DNA of 64,000 bases from Hungatella hathewayi (GCA_025149285.1 CP102274.1:3498001-3562000), one strand, 5' to 3'. Shown: positions 18,476-27,549, numbered from the stretch's first letter. The notes: generated by a model from the letters alone, not told the origin. Numbers and translations are program-made.

Positions 18476-19798
18476 CTAATACCGTTCCACACCGTCTTTT
18501 GTAACTCTCGCACAGATCAGTTTTTCCTCTTCCGGCTGCTCTTTTCCGATCACGACCGCCTCTTTTAATAATTCAACAGCACCTGATAAAAGAGGAACCG
18601 CCGAAGTATACAGCACAGCGACTGTCTGGCCGTTTTCCACACGGTCACCGATCTTCGCATTCAGAATGATGCCTGCGCCGTAATCGATGGGATCTTCCTT
18701 CTTTCTTCTGCCAGCCCCCAGTTCCACGGCGGCCATTCCGATCTTTTCTGTATCCATTGCAGTAATATAACCGGTCTTTTCCGCCTTCAGCTCGTATTCT
18801 ACCGGAGATATGGTGAATTTCTCCGGTCTTCTTATGTAGGACGCATCTCCGCCCTGGGCCTCCGCCATCTGACAGAACTTCTCGAATGCCCTGCCAGACT
18901 TAATTGCTTCTTTTGCCATGGCGGTGCACTCTTCCATAGTGCCCTTTTCGGCGAGATACAACATATTGGATGACAGTGCAATACAGATCTGTGTAAAGTC
19001 TTCCGGGCCCCGGCCCTTCAGTGTGGCCGCCGCCTCCATAACCTCCAGAGCATTTCCGATATTTCTGCCCAGAGGCCGGTCCATATCAGTAACCAGGGCG
19101 ACAACTTCTCTTCCCACATTCGTGCCGATATTCACCATCTCCTTTGCCAATGCGATGGAATCATCCAGCGTCTTCATAAACGCGCCGCTTCCCGTCTTCA
19201 CATCCAGAAGAATACGGTCGGAACCGGAGGCTATTTTTTTGGACATAATACTTGCTGCAATCAGGGAAATATTATCCACCGTAGCCGTTACATCCCTGAG
19301 CGCATACAGCTTCTTATCCGCTGGCGCTAAATTCCCCGTCTGTCCTGCCACAGCAATTCCGATTTCTTTCACCATGTCAAAGAATTTAGCGGTATCCAAA
19401 GACGTTGTCAGACCAGGAATTGCCTCCAGCTTGTCCAGGGTTCCGCCTGTGTGTCCCAGTCCTCTGCCGGAAAGCTTCGCCACCGGAACACCGCAGGCGG
19501 CAGCCACAGGCCCGATCACCATGGTAGTCTTATCACCCACACCGCCGGTAGAGTGTTTATCCACCTTGATTCCAGGAATCGAGGAGAGATCAATCTCGTC
19601 GCCGGAGGCCGCCATACAGCCTGTCAAATAAGCGGTCTCATGCTCGTTCATTCCCTGGAAAAATATGGCCATCAACAGGGCAGAGGCCTGATAATCCGGT
19701 ATTTCCCCCTTTGTATATCCATCTACAAAATACCCGATCTCCTCGTCGGTCAGGACTCCTCCATCCCGTTTCTTCATAATTACATCATACATTCTCAT
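18476..19798 (-). CDS. pdp: Pyrimidine-nucleoside phosphorylase
   Basis: A 440-residue enzyme of the DeoA/Pdp family. The phosphorylase signature KHSTGGVGDK lies at 81-90 and AKLSGRGLGHTGGTLDKLEA follows at about 107-126, with the phosphate and nucleoside contacts. KTGSGAFMK and the C-terminal PYNP domain (DPIDYGAGIILNAKIGDRV) complete it. It phosphorolyses uridine, thymidine and deoxyuridine to base and (deoxy)ribose-1-phosphate. Its ATG overlaps the cdd stop (ATGA), so the two are coupled. The clostridial genes act on both uridine and thymidine, hence pdp rather than deoA. Confidence 0.94.
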   Translation of the reverse strand: MRMYDVIMKKRDGGVLTDEEIGYFVDGYTKGEIPDYQASALLMAIFFQGMNEHETAYLTGCMAASGDEIDLSSIPGIKVDKHSTGGVGDKTTMVIGPVAAACGVPVAKLSGRGLGHTGGTLDKLEAIPGLTTSLDTAKFFDMVKEIGIAVAGQTGNLAPADKKLYALRDVTATVDNISLIAASIMSKKIASGSDRILLDVKTGSGAFMKTLDDSIALAKEMVNIGTNVGREVVALVTDMDRPLGRNIGNALEVMEAAATLKGRGPEDFTQICIALSSNMLYLAEKGTMEECTAMAKEAIKSGRAFEKFCQMAEAQGGDASYIRRPEKFTISPVEYELKAEKTGYITAMDTEKIGMAAVELGAGRRKKEDPIDYGAGIILNAKIGDRVENGQTVAVLYTSAVPLLSGAVELLKEAVVIGKEQPEEEKLICARVTKDGVERY

Positions 19799-20235
19799 AA
19801 TTCTTCGCTCCCTTCCGCCGTACAGTGCCTATGGAACGCCCGGGGAAGGAGTTCCCTTAATGTGCACTCCTCCCAATGGGAACGGTCTGCCGCAACGATA
19901 ATCCGGAATGCATCCAGATCACAGAATTGTGCCATAACCTGGCGGCAGACACCGCACGGATAGCACAGGCTTTCCACGTCCCTGTCACTGGGACCGCCCA
20001 CGATGGCGATCGCCTTAAAATTTCGTTCTCCCTCGCTGACCGCTTTAAAAAACGCGGTGCGCTCCGCACAGTTGCTGGCCGTCAGTCCGCTGCACTCGAT
20101 GTTGCAGCCGCGGTAGACCGCTCCCTCCGCCGTCATAAGCGCCGCTCCCACGGCGAATCCGGAAAATGGGGAGAAGGATTGTTTTCGGGCCTCTGCCGCC
20201 TCTTCAATCAGCATCTGCGTAATTTTTTTATCCAT
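19795..20235 (-). CDS. cdd: Cytidine deaminase
   Basis: A 146-residue small (tetrameric-type) cytidine deaminase. The catalytic motif is C56-A-E58, and the zinc motif PCGVCR supplies C94 and C97. SPFSGFAVGAAL and NIECSGLTASN are further family segments. It converts cytidine and deoxycytidine to uridine and deoxyuridine, which feed the downstream phosphorylase. It lies 2 bp past the stop of a sulfatase gene and overlaps pdp. The C-terminus after about residue 130 is variable. Confidence 0.94.
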   Translation of the reverse strand: MDKKITQMLIEEAAEARKQSFSPFSGFAVGAALMTAEGAVYRGCNIECSGLTASNCAERTAFFKAVSEGERNFKAIAIVGGPSDRDVESLCYPCGVCRQVMAQFCDLDAFRIIVAADRSHWEECTLRELLPRAFHRHCTAEGSEEL

Positions 20236-20237
20236 TT

Positions 20238-21731
20238 CTACAGTACCTCCACCGGATCATCGGTCCGTTTCTGCCAGATGCGAAGCCTGTTTTCTAAGTC
20301 GGCCCTCACATCGGCAAAAGCCGGATCTTCATACAGATTATGTAGTTCAAAGGGATCTGTCCTCAGATTGTAGAGTTCCGCAATACTTTCCTTATTGGCA
20401 ATGAGCTTGTAATCGCCGTGAACCAGCATTCTGCTGTTGATATCCTCCCCGTATCCGTGGCCGAAGGTCTCTGCCATCAGGTCATCGTCCCACTGATCCG
20501 TCTTTCCGGTAAGCAGCGGCAATAGGCTTCTGCCGTGGACCTTGTTCTTTGTAAAAGCAGTTCCTGCAGCATCGAGAATCGTAACCGGATAATCGATCGT
20601 ACTGATCAGCTCATCCCGAATCTGTCCGGCCGGAATTACGCCTTCCCATTTAACCGCACAGGGAATCCTCATGACTTCCTCAGACATATAGGAGCCCTTG
20701 TCAAAATGGCCGCCCTGGCTGGCCAGAGCGTCGCCGTGATCTGTGGTCCAAATGATCATTGTATTTTTATCCAGTCCCAGCTCCTTTAACTTGTCCACGA
20801 TCATTCCGCCTGCAGCATCCAGCATGGTGATGTGGGCAAACGCATGACGGATAATTTCTGTCCACTCCTCCCAATTTACAGTACTCGGTATAATTAGCTG
20901 ATCGTCTTTCCCGAATGGTGAACTTCTCTCCCGGTAATAGGCACCCGGCTTCCCCTGGAGGCGGTTCCTGTAGCTGCCGTACTCCGGCAGCACGAAGTCC
21001 TCCTTCGGATACAAATCGAGGAATTCCTGTGTCGGAAAATGAGGCTGATGAGGTCCCCAGAAATCCACTCTTAAGGAAAACGGCTGATCGCTCTTCGATT
21101 TCGCCAGCTTTTCCAACTGCTCGCAGGCCAGCGTAGCCAGGAAGAAGGACTCGTGAGTTTCCTTAGGTGTAAGAGTGCTTCCTACCGCATGTTCACCACA
21201 CCAGTTTGCCTTGCACTGGTAATCCACATTGTCAGCGCATTCCGCCCAGTCGCCGCGGCTGCTGATCTCAGGAATATCGAAGTAGCGGTCAATATGATGG
21301 AGTGCCTGGGGGAGATTATACCGTTTTAAATACTCCTTATACTCTGGCTGGATATAGGGATTGCTGTAGTCGGTTCTGGAGAATCCACTGCAGTGATGTT
21401 CATTAGCCGCGCCGGGACCTGCATGCCATTTTCCGAAATAATAGTTGTCGTATCCCGCTTCCGCCAGAGTGTCGAGATATACCTCGTGATCGTATGGCGG
21501 GTCCGTATAGTTGTGATACTGCTTGTGGGTATGGGCAAACAGACCGGTCAGCATGGTACGCCTCGTTGGGCCGCAGAGCGGTGTTGCACAGTAGGAATGT
21601 GTGAAACAGGCGCCTTCGGAAGCCAGTTTCATGAAGTTGGGCCGCATCGGTACAGGACCGTTTTCCCACTCCCAATGGTAATATGCCTGATGGTCATTCT
21701 GTATAAATATGATATTGGGTTTTTGTGACAT
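20238..21731 (-). CDS. Sulfatase embedded in the nucleoside operon (Cys-type)
   Basis: A 497-residue sulfatase of the alkaline phosphatase superfamily. NIIFIQNDHQAYY begins the metal site, the active-site signature is C53-G-P-T-R57, so it needs formylglycine conversion, and WTTDHGDALASQGGHFDKGS supplies more ligands. There is no signal peptide. The gene lies after two hairpins that end the transporter genes and 2 bp before cdd, so it is cotranscribed with nucleoside salvage. A sulfatase in this position is odd; it may release sulfate, or cleave a phosphate or phosphonate ester, from a nucleoside-linked substrate, since the superfamily includes phosphonate monoester hydrolases. That role is inference. 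Confidence 0.88.
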   Translation of the reverse strand: MSQKPNIIFIQNDHQAYYHWEWENGPVPMRPNFMKLASEGACFTHSYCATPLCGPTRRTMLTGLFAHTHKQYHNYTDPPYDHEVYLDTLAEAGYDNYYFGKWHAGPGAANEHHCSGFSRTDYSNPYIQPEYKEYLKRYNLPQALHHIDRYFDIPEISSRGDWAECADNVDYQCKANWCGEHAVGSTLTPKETHESFFLATLACEQLEKLAKSKSDQPFSLRVDFWGPHQPHFPTQEFLDLYPKEDFVLPEYGSYRNRLQGKPGAYYRERSSPFGKDDQLIIPSTVNWEEWTEIIRHAFAHITMLDAAGGMIVDKLKELGLDKNTMIIWTTDHGDALASQGGHFDKGSYMSEEVMRIPCAVKWEGVIPAGQIRDELISTIDYPVTILDAAGTAFTKNKVHGRSLLPLLTGKTDQWDDDLMAETFGHGYGEDINSRMLVHGDYKLIANKESIAELYNLRTDPFELHNLYEDPAFADVRADLENRLRIWQKRTDDPVEVL

Positions 21732-21780
21732 TTTAACATATTCTCCTTGTCTTTTTGATCAATTTTCTTGAATTTGGGTT

Positions 21781-21817
21781 AAAAAAATACGCGGTCAGCG
21801 TTTGTCTGATGACCGCG
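21781..21817 (-). terminator. Terminator or attenuator between transporter and salvage genes
   Basis: Stem CGCGGTCA/TGACCGCG (21790-21797 and 21810-21817), followed on the minus strand by TATTTTTTTAACC. It lies between the last permease gene and the sulfatase-cdd-pdp-deoC genes; I see no good promoter after it, so partial read-through is likely. Confidence 0.75.
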
Positions 21818-21825
21818 CCGTATTC

Positions 21826-21856
21826 GGCAGCCCGCGCCTTGCTTCCGCGGGCTGCC
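21826..21856 (-). terminator. Strong 11-bp hairpin just past the last permease gene
   Basis: GGCAGCCCGCG (21826-21836) pairs perfectly with CGCGGGCTGCC (21846-21856). It has no T-run of its own and precedes the terminator at 21781-21817; it may protect the 3' end of the transporter mRNA. Confidence 0.55.
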
Positions 21857-21862
21857 AGGCAG

Positions 21863-22801
21863 CTACCGCTGCTGGACAAACTTCGTGTATGGCTTGCCGC
21901 TGGCGGCTATTCCCACCGCACTGCTGTTCTTTTTCAAGCTGACGGCAAGGACTAAAAGACTGGCAAGATACGGAATCATCTGAATAAATTCACTGGGTAC
22001 AGGATTTCCCGGAATTGTCTGTACGTAGAGCTGGACTGCGCTGAACAGCCCAAAGAACATGGACGAGGCAAACGCACCAATCGGTGTCCAGCGTCCCATA
22101 GTAACAGCTCCCAGAGCCAGATAACCGCGTCCGGCCACCATCCCCTCCTGGAATAAGTTCATCTGACCGAGGGAGAGGAAGGCACCTCCCAGTCCGCCCA
22201 GCACACCGGACAGGATCACGGAAAAATACCTGATTTTGTGAACGGATAAACCGGCCGTCTCAGCCGCCTTCGGATTCTCACCCACAGTGATAATCCGCAG
22301 TCCAAGGGGAGTATACTTAAACATACAGTGAATCACAATCAACGCCAGAAACGCAATATACACAAAGGGGGATAAGTCAGATAAAAATCCGCCCACCACC
22401 GGGATCGATGAAAGCATCGGCGTATGCTCCAGGCTCGGTACCTGCGGGGAGCTGCCCTGCTGTCCAAAGACCGCTTTCAGTCCCACTCCTGAAAATCCGG
22501 TTGCCAGAAGCACCAGCGCCATGGAACTGACAGACTGGTTGCCTCCCCAGGTAATGGAGATCACCGAGTGTATCGCCGAGATTAAAACACCGACAAACAT
22601 TGCCGTCAACACGCCGATCCACGGATTTCCCGTCAGATAGCTTCCCAGCACCGCACCAAAGGCGCTGGCCAGCATGATTCCTTCCAGACCGATATTGACC
22701 ACACCGGAGCGCTCTGATGTGAGCCCGCCCAGGGCGGTAAGTGCAATCGGAGTTCCCATGCGCAGTGTGGAAGCCAGCATAAAAATTAAGAAATTCAGCA
22801 T
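21863..22801 (-). CDS. Nucleoside ABC transporter permease, second subunit (NupQ/YufQ-like)
   Basis: A 312-residue membrane permease with about 8-10 hydrophobic segments. It matches the BPD_transp_2 family used by BMP-dependent nucleoside importers: LTSERSGVVNIGLEGIML near the N-terminus and the ENPKAAETAGLSV cytoplasmic loop are typical. It pairs with the preceding permease. The ATG follows GGGAGG, and the gap to the upstream stop is 1 bp. It ends the uptake part of the operon; the hairpins at 21781-21856 follow at once. Confidence 0.92.
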   Translation of the reverse strand: MLNFLIFMLASTLRMGTPIALTALGGLTSERSGVVNIGLEGIMLASAFGAVLGSYLTGNPWIGVLTAMFVGVLISAIHSVISITWGGNQSVSSMALVLLATGFSGVGLKAVFGQQGSSPQVPSLEHTPMLSSIPVVGGFLSDLSPFVYIAFLALIVIHCMFKYTPLGLRIITVGENPKAAETAGLSVHKIRYFSVILSGVLGGLGGAFLSLGQMNLFQEGMVAGRGYLALGAVTMGRWTPIGAFASSMFFGLFSAVQLYVQTIPGNPVPSEFIQMIPYLASLLVLAVSLKKNSSAVGIAASGKPYTKFVQQR

Positions 22802-22802
22802 A

Positions 22803-23876
22803 TTATTTTCCTCCCCGCCCTTTCTTTATGTAATAACGTATCACATTTTCCGCACACAGGAATACGATAACGAGTCCCTGTATGATATCCACCATGTTTT
22901 TGGAAACGCCTACGCTGGACTGCATCATCAGAGATCCGCTGCGCATGCTTCCCATTAAAAGTGCCGTGAGAATGATCGCAAACGGATTGTTGCGTGCCAT
23001 TAGGGCAACCGGGATTCCGCTGAATCCATAGTTTGCGGAGAAACCGTTGATAACCTTTCCCATAGTTCCTGTCACTTCGATCCCGCCGGCAAGACCGGCT
23101 AACGCGCCGCTCATCAGCAGGGCCAGGAACATGTTGCGTTCCACGTTGATGCCATTCGTGAGAGATGCATTTTTATTTAATCCCACTGCACACATTTCGT
23201 ATCCCAGCGAGGTACGGTTTAAAAGGAAGTAGACGACCACTGCTGCTGTCAGGGCAATCACAATTCCCAGATTCAGCACGTAGGGCGACGGCAGCAGCTT
23301 TGGAAGCATGGCTGTGGCCTGAATCGGTCTCGTGGCCGACGCAGCGCCCTCCGCCTTAAACGGTCCCAGGATTAAGTACTGCACCAGATACTGGCCTACA
23401 TAGTTAAACATAATAGTACTGATTACAACATTAACATTTGCCTTCTGCTTTAAAAGGGCCGGAAAAAACGCCCAAACCATGCCGGCCAGCATGGATACGA
23501 TCAGAACGAAGGGAATATTTAAGATTCCCGGCATCGGGAACAGGGTTCCCGCGATACCCGCTGCAATTGCGCCCACAAGCAGCTGCCCCTCGGCGCCAAT
23601 ATTAAATACCGTGCATTTATAGGCCAGCGCCACTGCAAGTCCTGTCAGCATCAGCGGAACCGATTTTGTCAGGGATTGAGTCAATGCCATCGGTGTTCCG
23701 AAAGCGCCCTGTATCAATGCCTTATACGCCTCGAACGGATTGTTGCCGAACAGCCATATAATAATTCCGCCCGTTATAATTGCCAGAACCAGCGCAATTA
23801 AGGAGATCAGGAAATTAAGGCCTACCTCCCGAAACTTTGACGGCATCTTTATTCCTGTTTTAACCTGCTGTCCCAA
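22803..23876 (-). CDS. Nucleoside ABC transporter permease, first subunit (NupP/YufP-like)
   Basis: A 357-residue BPD_transp_2 permease with about ten hydrophobic helices. CTVFNIGAEGQLLVGA and GLNKNASLTNGINVE are the conserved family segments. The start codon is TTG at 23876, chosen because AAGGAGG lies 8 bp upstream and the frame overlaps the ATPase gene by 17 bp; the next ATG (codon 11, about 23846) lacks a ribosome site. It forms the membrane channel with the downstream permease. Confidence 0.91.
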   Translation of the reverse strand: MGQQVKTGIKMPSKFREVGLNFLISLIALVLAIITGGIIIWLFGNNPFEAYKALIQGAFGTPMALTQSLTKSVPLMLTGLAVALAYKCTVFNIGAEGQLLVGAIAAGIAGTLFPMPGILNIPFVLIVSMLAGMVWAFFPALLKQKANVNVVISTIMFNYVGQYLVQYLILGPFKAEGAASATRPIQATAMLPKLLPSPYVLNLGIVIALTAAVVVYFLLNRTSLGYEMCAVGLNKNASLTNGINVERNMFLALLMSGALAGLAGGIEVTGTMGKVINGFSANYGFSGIPVALMARNNPFAIILTALLMGSMRSGSLMMQSSVGVSKNMVDIIQGLVIVFLCAENVIRYYIKKGRGGK

Positions 23877-25407
23877 CTTCTTTCCCTCCTTTTCCTCTTA
23901 CGGATCCGAGCATCATCATCCCCAGTTCCTGACGTGTCACACTCTGTGCATCTACAACGTCAATAATCTCCCCTTTGAAGATAACCGCAATCCTGTCACT
24001 GACCGATAGAATCTCGTCCAGCTCCAGTGAAAAAAGGAGCACGCCTTTTCCCTTGTCCCTCTGTTCCAACAGGGTTTTCTGGACGAATTCCATAGCTCCC
24101 ACATCCAAACCGCGGGTAGGCTGTACTGCAATCAGCACCTCCGGATCCCTGGATGCCTCTCTCGCAATTATGATCTTCTGCTGATTTCCTCCTGACAGCG
24201 TTCCGGCGCCCACATCGACGCCTGCACATCGGATATCAAACTGCTCTCTCAATTCCTCTGCCGTATCATGGATCTTCTTGAAATTCAGCCAGACTCCATT
24301 TTTTGCGAATGTCTCGTGGTACTGCAGACCCAGAATCAGATTATTGGCTATGCTGTATTCCAGGACCAAACCGTCCCTATGCCTGTCTTCCGGAATCAAC
24401 CCCAGTCCATGATCCTTTCGGTCACGGATTTTATCCTTCGTGATGTCATTACCATTCATCACAATACTGCCGCTGTCCGGCATCAGTTTCCCGCATATGA
24501 CATTTACCAGTTCCTCCTGGCCATTGCCGTCTACGCCTGCAATTCCAAGGACCTCACCTTTTCTCAGTTCCAGATTGATGTGATTCAGCTTTTTAACCGT
24601 TTTATCGACCGTATAGCTGACATCTCTGACCTCCAGTATGTTTTCCGCCTTCTCAAACTTCCGGCGGGAACGCCTTCCGAGGTTTACATCACGCCCCACC
24701 ATCATTCTGGTCAGTTCAGACGAGTCAGTCTCCTTCTTTTCCACGGTTCCTACGACTTTTCCCAGACGGATCACGGTGATCCGGTCGGAAATCTTCATCA
24801 CCTCTGCCAGTTTGTGGCTGATAAAGATGATGGTCTTTCCTTTCTCCTTCAATTTCAGCAGAATATCACAGAATTCATCGATCTCCTGCGGTGTTAGTAC
24901 AGCCGTCGGTTCATCGAAAATGAGAATTTCCGCTTCCCGGTATAGCACCTTTAAAATTTCCACACGCTGCTGCTCTGTCACGGATAAGTCCGCCACCTTT
25001 TTGTTGGGATCGATCTTCAGTCCGTACTGCTCAGACAGCGCGCCGATTGTTTCAGCAGCCCGTTTACGGTCCACTTTTATGGCAGTCCCTATCTCCTGTC
25101 CGACGATAATATTCTCTGTCACCGTCAGTTTCGGAATCAGCATGAAATGCTGGTGAACCATGCCGATCCTGTGTCTGATGGAATCCTTGGAATTGCTGAA
25201 TTTAACTGGTTCTCCGCGGATCAGCAGTTCCCCTTCGTCGGGCTGATACAGCCCGTATAAGATGTTCATCAGCGTAGATTTTCCCGCACCGTTTTCCCCA
25301 GCCAGCGTATGGATCTCTCCCTCTTCAAAACTGATGGAAATATGGTCATTGGCAATGATTCCCGGGAACCGTTTTGTAATCCCCTTCAGTTCAATGATGC
25401 TCCCCAA
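23860..25407 (-). CDS. Nucleoside ABC transporter ATPase (NupO/YufO-like, two ABC domains)
   Basis: A 515-residue protein with two fused ATPase domains. The first has Walker A GENGAGKSTL, signature LSVTEQQRVEI and Walker B ILIFDEPTAVL. The second has a degenerate Walker A (GVDGNGQEEL) and LSGGNQQKIII, as is usual in the sugar/nucleoside subgroup. It energises import by the two permeases. The start codon is TTG with GGAGGT 7 bp upstream; no nearby ATG fits. The domain order and length match NupO of B. subtilis, a guanosine importer ATPase. It overlaps the next gene by 17 bp. Confidence 0.93.
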   Translation of the reverse strand: MGSIIELKGITKRFPGIIANDHISISFEEGEIHTLAGENGAGKSTLMNILYGLYQPDEGELLIRGEPVKFSNSKDSIRHRIGMVHQHFMLIPKLTVTENIIVGQEIGTAIKVDRKRAAETIGALSEQYGLKIDPNKKVADLSVTEQQRVEILKVLYREAEILIFDEPTAVLTPQEIDEFCDILLKLKEKGKTIIFISHKLAEVMKISDRITVIRLGKVVGTVEKKETDSSELTRMMVGRDVNLGRRSRRKFEKAENILEVRDVSYTVDKTVKKLNHINLELRKGEVLGIAGVDGNGQEELVNVICGKLMPDSGSIVMNGNDITKDKIRDRKDHGLGLIPEDRHRDGLVLEYSIANNLILGLQYHETFAKNGVWLNFKKIHDTAEELREQFDIRCAGVDVGAGTLSGGNQQKIIIAREASRDPEVLIAVQPTRGLDVGAMEFVQKTLLEQRDKGKGVLLFSLELDEILSVSDRIAVIFKGEIIDVVDAQSVTRQELGMMMLGSVRGKGGKEVGTAG

Positions 25408-25443
25408 TTAAGGCACCTCCGTTCTCTGATCTTCCATACACGG

Positions 25444-26565
25444 TTATTTTGCATACCGGTAGGTAAAAGTGTTGAATTCTTCTTCGTCGGAAGGAACCTT
25501 GATTTCTCCTGATTCCACCTTTGCAGCCAAATCATCAATTGTGTTCATCACATCTTCGGGGATCAGCTTCAACAGCTCTTCGTTGTTTGTAAATAACAGT
25601 TTTACGCCGCCTTCCTTTAAGCCCAGCGACATCGGTTCGCTCGTATCGAAAACGCCGGTCTCCTGGTATTCCTTTAGAATCGATAAGATAGCCTGGTCGG
25701 CCGGTTTTACTACGGAAGCAAGAATCTTATCCGGCATCTTGTCAAACTGTCCGTTGGCAGCGCCTAAACAGTACGTTCCTTCTCCTGCATCCTTCGCCGC
25801 ATTGAAAACTCCCAGATTACATGCGCCGGAGTATGTCCCAATAATATCCGCTCCTTTGTTGTACATAATCTTCGCGACCTCACTGCCCTGTCCCACATCA
25901 GTGTAACTGTTGGTAAATGCGGACTGAACCTCACAGTCAGGATTCACAGCCTTGACACCTGCGGTGAAGCCGAACTGGTAACGGTACTGCAGGGTCTCTC
26001 CTACTGCCATAACAGCGCCGACGTTATCAGTCTTCGTCATCAGCCCCGCCAGCGCCCCGCCCAGGAATGCCGCTTCATTTTCACGATAAGCGACTGACAT
26101 AATGTTTCCGCCGCCATCAATAGCTTCTGCCAGATACAGGAATTTGACTTCGGGATTCTCCGCCGCCACTTCCAGCATTCCATCCTTATATTCGGAAGAC
26201 GGGACCATGATGAAATTGGCGCCCTGGCTGATCAGAGTACGCAGACTGTTTGCAGAGTCGGAAATCTCCGGCACCTCCAGCGGAATACCTTTCACTCCCA
26301 GCTCCTTCTCCGCCAGCTCCATTCCGGCGAGAACATCATCGTTGTAGCTCTGTGTTCCAAACGCATTGGCGATCATTCCCACAACCAGATCTGATTTCTT
26401 TGCCTGTGCTCCGTCTCCGGACGCATCTTCACCCGCTTTATCTGTTTCCGCCTTGTCTGCCGCCGTACTTCCGCCTGCCGGCTGGCTGCTCTGACATCCA
26501 GTCAGAAGAGACAGTCCCATACCTACCGCAAGTAACACCCCGAGTAACCTTTTGTAATGTTTCAT
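25444..26565 (-). CDS. BMP family nucleoside-binding lipoprotein
   Basis: A 373-residue lipoprotein. The lipobox cysteine is C24 (LLTGC), followed by a linker rich in Ala, Gly, Asp and Lys to about 58. The mature part is a basic membrane protein (PF02608) domain: VVGMIANAFGTQSYND, the GANFIMVPSSEYKD loop, and NVGAVMAVGETLQYRYQFGFTAG. In this family it captures purine or pyrimidine nucleosides at the cell surface for the ABC importer encoded next. Downstream salvage genes argue for cytidine, uridine or deoxynucleosides. It lies only 36 bp after the Crp/Fnr gene with GGAGAAGGAG upstream. Confidence 0.93.
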   Translation of the reverse strand: MKHYKRLLGVLLAVGMGLSLLTGCQSSQPAGGSTAADKAETDKAGEDASGDGAQAKKSDLVVGMIANAFGTQSYNDDVLAGMELAEKELGVKGIPLEVPEISDSANSLRTLISQGANFIMVPSSEYKDGMLEVAAENPEVKFLYLAEAIDGGGNIMSVAYRENEAAFLGGALAGLMTKTDNVGAVMAVGETLQYRYQFGFTAGVKAVNPDCEVQSAFTNSYTDVGQGSEVAKIMYNKGADIIGTYSGACNLGVFNAAKDAGEGTYCLGAANGQFDKMPDKILASVVKPADQAILSILKEYQETGVFDTSEPMSLGLKEGGVKLLFTNNEELLKLIPEDVMNTIDDLAAKVESGEIKVPSDEEEFNTFTYRYAK

Positions 26566-26601
26566 AATCTTATCTCCTTCTCCTCTTATAGAAATGTTAA
26601 A

Positions 26602-27339
26602 TTACATTTTTCCAAGCTTCTCAAGTCTGCGCTTCATCTCTTCCATCTGCGCTTCATTTACCATCAGGGCACCGCCCTTTTGCACCGTTAGTAGTCCCTC
26701 ATCTTTTAAACTGTTGATAGATCGGTACAGTGTCCTGACACTTACACTGAGATCGGCGGCAATCACACCGTGGCGTTCCCGGATGGTGAGCTGCCGGTCT
26801 CTTCGGCAGATCTCGCTTTCATTCCACTTGCTTTCGATGTATGCCATCAAATTATTGGAGGCTTTTAAAAAGACCATTCGGTCCATTCTCGTATGGTTTC
26901 TCTCTACCACCTTCGCAAGATCCCGAATAACAATCAGGGCTGCCTCCCCGTCCTCCCGGATTCCCTTTAAAAAGTAGCTGCAGTCAATGTAAAGAAGCAG
27001 GCAGTTTTTTGCTGCAATGATCTGGGAATAATACTCCTTGTCGTTTGACACCAGCTGCGTGATTCCGATAAAAAACGGAGCGTTAACCGCCGCAAGCATA
27101 TTAGTGTTTCCATCTGTGGATACCCGTGTGAAATGGGCCCCTCCCTTCACCACCAAAATAATTGACTGAAGCTTATCCGTCGGCCGGACAATATCCTCTC
27201 CCTTCTTTACCATCCGCATCGTAATACATGGATTCAAAAAACGGTCCAGGTCGTGCATTTTGATTGTCTGGTCCTGATTTTCTACGTATGCAACTCGAAA
27301 AAGCTCTCTCAGCTGACCAGATGTTTTTTCTGTCTTCAT
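26602..27339 (-). CDS. Crp/Fnr-family regulator of the nucleoside operon
   Basis: A 245-residue regulator. The cyclic-nucleotide-binding-type beta barrel spans about 30-145 and ends in a long dimer helix. The C-terminal winged helix (about 175-240) contains VIAADLSVSVRTLYRSINSLKDEG as the recognition region. No N-terminal cysteine cluster of FNR type is seen. The start at 27339 is chosen because AAAGGA lies upstream and because the longer frame to 27375 would start in the -10 region at 27377-27382. It precedes the BMP gene by 36 bp and is probably the first gene of the operon. E. coli YeiL, beside nucleoside genes, is a loose parallel. The effector is unknown. Confidence 0.85.
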   Translation of the reverse strand: MKTEKTSGQLRELFRVAYVENQDQTIKMHDLDRFLNPCITMRMVKKGEDIVRPTDKLQSIILVVKGGAHFTRVSTDGNTNMLAAVNAPFFIGITQLVSNDKEYYSQIIAAKNCLLLYIDCSYFLKGIREDGEAALIVIRDLAKVVERNHTRMDRMVFLKASNNLMAYIESKWNESEICRRDRQLTIRERHGVIAADLSVSVRTLYRSINSLKDEGLLTVQKGGALMVNEAQMEEMKRRLEKLGKM

Positions 27340-27376
27340 ATGTCTGGTTTCCTTTCTGTACTTTTGGGTCTGCATT

Positions 27377-27382
27377 ATTATA
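27377..27382 (-). promoter_or_regulatory. -10 element of the Crp/Fnr-nucleoside operon
   Basis: TGA-TATAAT on the minus strand just before the gene. No acceptable -35 lies 16-18 bp upstream, which fits activator dependence. Confidence 0.55.
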
Positions 27383-27451
27383 TCACAACGAACGGATTAT
27401 TTTTTTCTTAATTTCTGTAGCTTTATCATACACGTCCATCAATTTTACTGC

Positions 27452-27467
27452 TATGACACATGTCACA
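27452..27467. promoter_or_regulatory. Palindromic operator candidate upstream of the Crp/Fnr gene
   Basis: TATGACA-CA-TGTCACA, an inverted repeat TGACA-N2-TGTCA. The same 16-bp pattern occurs at 30064-30079 before yjjI. It is centred about 90 bp upstream of the predicted transcription start. Confidence 0.65.
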
Positions 27468-27549
27468 CCTGAAGTTTTTTTATATTTTGTATTAATTTCA
27501 TGTTAATTTTTGTGCATTTTGTATATATTGCCTGTACTAACTTTATATC

